A stretch of 64,000 nucleotides of DNA from an uncultured Lachnospiraceae bacterium (GTDB lineage Bacteria; Bacillota; Clostridia; Lachnospirales; Lachnospiraceae): assembly GCA_934352055.1 (NCBI GenBank), contig CAKRJY010000002.1:225894-289893 (forward strand). Direction: 5' to 3'. The notes beneath the pieces are model-generated. The model was not told the origin of the DNA, ran no database searches, and worked only from the letters and a program-made list of their open reading frames with translations. A program made the translations under genes and the position numbers. Positions 60,659 to 64,000 of this stretch are shown in pieces (the first letter of the stretch is position 1; each line of letters starts with the position of its first letter).

Positions 60659-60835
60659 ATATCAAGGAAGGTAGCCATAACGGGCGGCCTTTTGTCGTGC
60701 AATGAAATTGAAAATATGAAGGCATATTATGGTAGACGAAAGAACAGAAAACGAAATCAAATTGCTTAGAAAACTTAACAATAGAGAAGACAGTAGGTTG
60801 TAATTCAGCTGTTTACCGATAGATGAGGAAAATGT

Positions 60836-62368
60836 ATGCGCCATTATGAAAACAAAGCAAGTGAAAGATTAGGAATACAGAGTACGTCGAGGGATGGAAA
60901 AATAGCAAGGGTAGTAACATATATAACTTGCGAAAATTTTACAATTAAATTTGATGATGGAAAGGAGAAAACTCTAAGAAACTGGAAACAATTTATTGAT
61001 GGAAAGTTTAACTATAAATTACATTATAAGGCACCGAGAAATAAAGATGAACGAATTGGTGAAAAAAGAATAATGAATAATGGTTTGGAAGCTGTTGTAA
61101 TTGAATATAATGGGAGCCATGACATTGATATAGAGTTTGAAGATGGAGAAAAAAGAATGGGAGTAAACTGGAGGGATTTTTGCAAGGGAAACATTGCACA
61201 CCCTACAATTTTTGGTGGGAATGTATCCCAAAATGAATTAGTAATAAAATTTTATTTAGAACCTTTGGGATTTATGAGGGTTCCTCAACGCTCAAGATTA
61301 TCGAATAAGATTGGACTTAAGGGAAAAGAACTTGACTTATATAACGAAGAAGTAAGAATTGCTATAGAATATGATGGGGAATATTCTCATTCTAGGAATA
61401 AGGATGACGAAGGGAAAAATAGGTTAGTTGAAAAATTAGGAATAACACTATACCGATTTAGAGAGCCAGGATGTCCAAAAATTGACGGAAAAACATACAT
61501 TATGAGTGATAGCAAATTTATGTCAATTTCATTGGAGTTTTGTCTAAAAAAATTTTTGAGGGATGTTCTTGGCAAAGATGCGGATATCATAAATTTTGAG
61601 AGAGACGAACATGAGATTAAAGAATTTATATCAAAAAATAAGCGTGTAAATATACATCTATATGAAAAAAGCAGAATGAGTAATGGAATGGAAGCTAAAA
61701 TTATCAAAATGTCTAGTTGTCGAAATCTTACAGTACAATTTGAAGATGGAGCAATTGCATACAATAAAGATTATAAGAGTTTTTTAAAAGGAAACATCGC
61801 TCATCCAGAAGAAACAAGTCATGCAAAGAAGAATCGTAGATTACATGAACGGAAACAAATGAAAAATGGAATGATGGCAGAAGTCATAGAATACGTTTCT
61901 TGTGATGAAATACAAGTGAGATTTGAAAATGGAGAAATAACAAAAACAAGTTGGTATCATTTTAGTAGAGGAAGCGTGGCGACTCCGTCTTCATATGTAA
62001 AAAACCATTTGGGGGAGAAAAAAATTCAAAATAGTGGAAATGAAGAGGCAGAGATTATAGAAGCTATAGATGCTAATCATATTTCTGTAAGGTTTAATGA
62101 TGGAACTATTGTGAGCAATAGAAAATATGCGGATTTTCTAAATGGAGCTATTAGAAAACCAGGATTGCCTCTGTTGACTCGTACGCTGAAAAATGATCGC
62201 CTTGGGCAAGAGAAGATAATGAAAAATGGAATGTGTGCCAGAATAACGAGATATGGTTCGGCAAATGATATTGATATTTTATTTTCAAATGGTACGCTAG
62301 TAACGCATAAAAAGTATTCAAATTTTTGTTCGGGGAGCATAGCATGTTTTCCAAAAATTATGGCATAA
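60836..62368 (+). CDS. Six-repeat protein with an inserted PD-(D/E)XK-like nuclease domain
   Basis: The 510-aa protein has six ~52-residue repeats (about residues 10-60, 71-123, 270-324, 336-388, 391-443 and 453-506). Each follows the pattern R-x-G-x-x-x-x-x-N-G, then a hydrophobic strand, then F-x-D/N-G, then F-x-x-G-x-I-A-x-P; the likely fold is a small beta barrel. Between repeats 2 and 3 lies a domain (about 125-250) with KELDLYNEEVRIAIEYDGEY, SHSRNKDDEGKNRLVEKLGI and LYRFREPGCP. This resembles Vsr/DUF559-type endonucleases (E165-x-D167, E178-x-D180-x-E182, H185). Codon use is far more AT-rich than its neighbours, suggesting transfer. GAGGA precedes the start. Confidence 0.75.
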   Translation: MRHYENKASERLGIQSTSRDGKIARVVTYITCENFTIKFDDGKEKTLRNWKQFIDGKFNYKLHYKAPRNKDERIGEKRIMNNGLEAVVIEYNGSHDIDIEFEDGEKRMGVNWRDFCKGNIAHPTIFGGNVSQNELVIKFYLEPLGFMRVPQRSRLSNKIGLKGKELDLYNEEVRIAIEYDGEYSHSRNKDDEGKNRLVEKLGITLYRFREPGCPKIDGKTYIMSDSKFMSISLEFCLKKFLRDVLGKDADIINFERDEHEIKEFISKNKRVNIHLYEKSRMSNGMEAKIIKMSSCRNLTVQFEDGAIAYNKDYKSFLKGNIAHPEETSHAKKNRRLHERKQMKNGMMAEVIEYVSCDEIQVRFENGEITKTSWYHFSRGSVATPSSYVKNHLGEKKIQNSGNEEAEIIEAIDANHISVRFNDGTIVSNRKYADFLNGAIRKPGLPLLTRTLKNDRLGQEKIMKNGMCARITRYGSANDIDILFSNGTLVTHKKYSNFCSGSIACFPKIMA

Positions 62369-62451
62369 CTCCGAGAGAATATAGAAAAACGCAGTTTCAC
62401 TAAATGGAAGGGCATCGTATACGAGATCTGCTTAGAAAATATCTGGCGATA

Positions 62452-63756
62452 TTACTTCAGATACTGCACACTGTATGGTGGCAATTCGAGCTGCCCATTC
62501 ATCTGTATTTCATTTCCCGTGAGAAGATCAGTCATACTTCCCCCAAGTTCGCCGCTCGATGCGGTAAATGGTGTATCGGATGCGTTGATTGCAACCAGAA
62601 TCCGCTCATCGTCTGTTTTGCGTTCAAAGATGAGCTGATGATTCGTAAGGACGACGTTGCGATAACTTCCATGACAAAGAGCGTTGCTTTCGGTTCTGAC
62701 ATGGATCATCTTTTTAATCTGCTCTGTCAGTTCATTTGGTTTTGGTTCCTCAAAGCATGGACGAAGGGCATAGTCATTATTTGGCGCCTTGACACCTTCT
62801 TCACCCCATTCGCTTCCATAATAAATGCAAGGAACTCCCGGCATACCAAGAAGAAGTCCATAAGTAAGGGGTAGATGTTTCTTGTTGGTGAGAATGCTGG
62901 CAATTCTTGTCACATCATGATTGTCAACGAAAGACATCAAATGCTTTCCTCGATAGATGCACCACTGCTCCGGTCCGTACTGACGGTTCAGAGAATGCGC
63001 AATCTCAAACATATTCATACTGTTGAAGCTGGAATAAATGCCTTTATAGCATTCGTAGTTGGTACAGCTGTGCAGCATTTCATCATTAACAATCTGGTTG
63101 TAATCTCCAAAGAGAACTTCCCCGATCAAGGCGAAGTCAGGCTTTAATTCCTGGCAGTAAGTGCGCAGACGTTTCATAAAATTGTGATCAAGGCAGTATG
63201 CGACATCCAGACGGAGACCATCAATGTCAAATTCATCAATCCAGCCTTTGACACATTCCAGAAGATAGTCCACAACAGCTGGATTGGTAAGGTTTAGTTT
63301 GACCAGTTCAAAATGACCTTCCCATCCCTCATACCAGAAGCCATCATTGTAACAGGAGTCGCCGTCAAAGTTGATGCAGAACCAGTCTTTGTACGGAGAA
63401 TCCCATTTCTTTTCCTGCACATCTTTAAATGCCCAGAATCCACGACCGACGTGATTGAATACACCATCAAGAACGACTCTGACATTGTGTGCATGAAGAT
63501 CCTTACAGACATCTGCAAAATCTTCATTGGTGCCGAGACGACAGTCAATTTTTTTATAATCTCTGGTATCGTATCCGTGATTATCTGATTCAAAAATTGG
63601 ATTTAATAAAATAGAGGAGACACCGAGTGATTCAAGATAACCGCTCCATTCCTTTAACTTTAAAATCCGTGATACGGTTTTGCCGTCATTTGCAGTCGGT
63701 GCACCGCAAAAACCGATTGGATAGATTTGATAAAAAATTCCTTCATAAGCCCACAT
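62452..63756 (-). CDS. GH13 alpha-amylase-family glycosidase
   Basis: The 434-aa cytoplasmic enzyme has the four GH13 regions: VVLDGVFNHVG, GLRLDVAYCLD (nucleophile Asp), LIGEVLFGDY (acid/base Glu) and FVDNHDVTR (third Asp). It lacks a signal peptide and the N-terminal domain of neopullulanases, and starts directly with WAYEGIFYQIYPIGFCGAP. Likely acts on maltodextrins taken up by the cell, such as an alpha-glucosidase or cyclomaltodextrinase-like enzyme. AGGT lies 9-10 bases before the ATG. No sugar transporter adjoins it in the window. Confidence 0.9.
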   Translation of the reverse strand: MWAYEGIFYQIYPIGFCGAPTANDGKTVSRILKLKEWSGYLESLGVSSILLNPIFESDNHGYDTRDYKKIDCRLGTNEDFADVCKDLHAHNVRVVLDGVFNHVGRGFWAFKDVQEKKWDSPYKDWFCINFDGDSCYNDGFWYEGWEGHFELVKLNLTNPAVVDYLLECVKGWIDEFDIDGLRLDVAYCLDHNFMKRLRTYCQELKPDFALIGEVLFGDYNQIVNDEMLHSCTNYECYKGIYSSFNSMNMFEIAHSLNRQYGPEQWCIYRGKHLMSFVDNHDVTRIASILTNKKHLPLTYGLLLGMPGVPCIYYGSEWGEEGVKAPNNDYALRPCFEEPKPNELTEQIKKMIHVRTESNALCHGSYRNVVLTNHQLIFERKTDDERILVAINASDTPFTASSGELGGSMTDLLTGNEIQMNGQLELPPYSVQYLK

Positions 63757-63942
63757 ATTCTTGTACCTGTCTTTTGTTAAATTATCGATAAAATTGATTG
63801 ACTTTATTGTAACAGATATAAGCGAATGATGATAGAGGAATTAAGCGGAAAAATGTGGTACCTAAACATAATAAAACTGAGAAATGCGAGGTTAAAAAAT
63901 AACACAAAAATAACACTCTTGAGGGGATGTGATAGAGGGAGA

Positions 63943-63966
63943 GGATCAGCTGGGCTGGTCCTTTTT
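63943..63966 (+). terminator. Intrinsic terminator near the right edge
   Basis: GGATCAGC pairs with GCTGGTCC (one G-T pair) around TGG, followed by five Ts. No supported gene precedes it on the plus strand within the window, so it may end a short transcript upstream or be a leader attenuator. Confidence 0.55.
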
Positions 63967-64000
63967 CAGTGGAGTTAAACTTGTCTGAGTAATATGCTAC

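Noticed and set aside
60659..60835. Short frame at 60729-60803 (24 codons) before the repeat-nuclease gene
   Set aside because: No convincing ribosome site or homology; kept as gene-free. A weak hairpin near 60667-60697 could end the Crp/Fnr transcript but is poorly paired.

Overview
The window looks like the chromosome of a low-GC, anaerobic, Gram-positive gut bacterium, most likely a Lachnospiraceae member (Clostridia). The evidence is an F1Fo ATP synthase operon in the Firmicute order without an adjacent atpI, ATP-type PEP carboxykinase, the anaerobic (cobalt-early) cobalamin route, YitT, LCP and VanZ proteins, Rpn/PD-(D/E)XK proteins, a MacAB/YknXYZ-type exporter, and strong AGGAGG ribosome sites. 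The family assignment is an inference from gene content; no rRNA or tRNA is present to confirm it.

Layout. (1) 1-9.6 kb is an AT-rich accessory island: unrecognised proteins, broken genes, two defective IS200-type elements, several Rpn/PD-(D/E)XK fragments, a coupled pair of minus-strand genes, and a compact operon (FRG-domain protein, then a membrane protein with MORN-like repeats, then a 55-aa ORF) flanked by ~200-bp direct repeats. (2) 9.6-14.4 kb holds an intact Rpn-family protein, VanZ-like protein, a preQ1-I riboswitch with queT, argS and a YhcC-like radical SAM gene. (3) 14.7-21.0 kb is atpBEFHAGDC. (4) 21.2-24.7 kb is a three-gene MacAB-type exporter followed by a ~550-bp imperfect palindrome with a branched tip. 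(5) 25.3-29.1 kb holds pckA, yitT and an LCP-family gene. (6) 29.1-50.4 kb is a ~21-kb cobalamin locus behind one promoter and one cobalamin riboswitch: a lipoprotein-type CbiK, a second lipoprotein, a corrinoid ABC importer, and nearly the whole anaerobic corrin ring and nucleotide-loop pathway. (7) 50.4-60.7 kb has metabolic and regulatory genes: amidohydrolase, ABC-class ATPase, a MATE pump with MerR and TetR regulators, an iron alcohol dehydrogenase with a Rex-like operator, DUF89, peptide deformylase, and a ferredoxin-like protein divergent from a Crp/Fnr regulator. (8) 60.8-62.4 kb is an AT-rich six-repeat protein with an inserted PD-(D/E)XK-like nuclease domain, followed by a GH13 glycosidase.

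How it fits together. The cobalamin locus combines salvage (BtuFCD-like transporter, CobU/S/T/C) and de novo synthesis (CbiK, L, H, F, G, D, J-E-T, C, A, P, B, CobD), so the riboswitch at its head probably shuts off both when cobalamin is plentiful. Genes for sirohydrochlorin synthesis, the cobalamin adenosyltransferase and lower-ligand (DMB) synthesis are not in the window. The best candidates for undescribed biology are the FRG/MORN cassette between direct repeats, the repeat-nuclease protein, the large branched palindrome, and the apparently extracytoplasmic cobaltochelatase with its companion lipoprotein.
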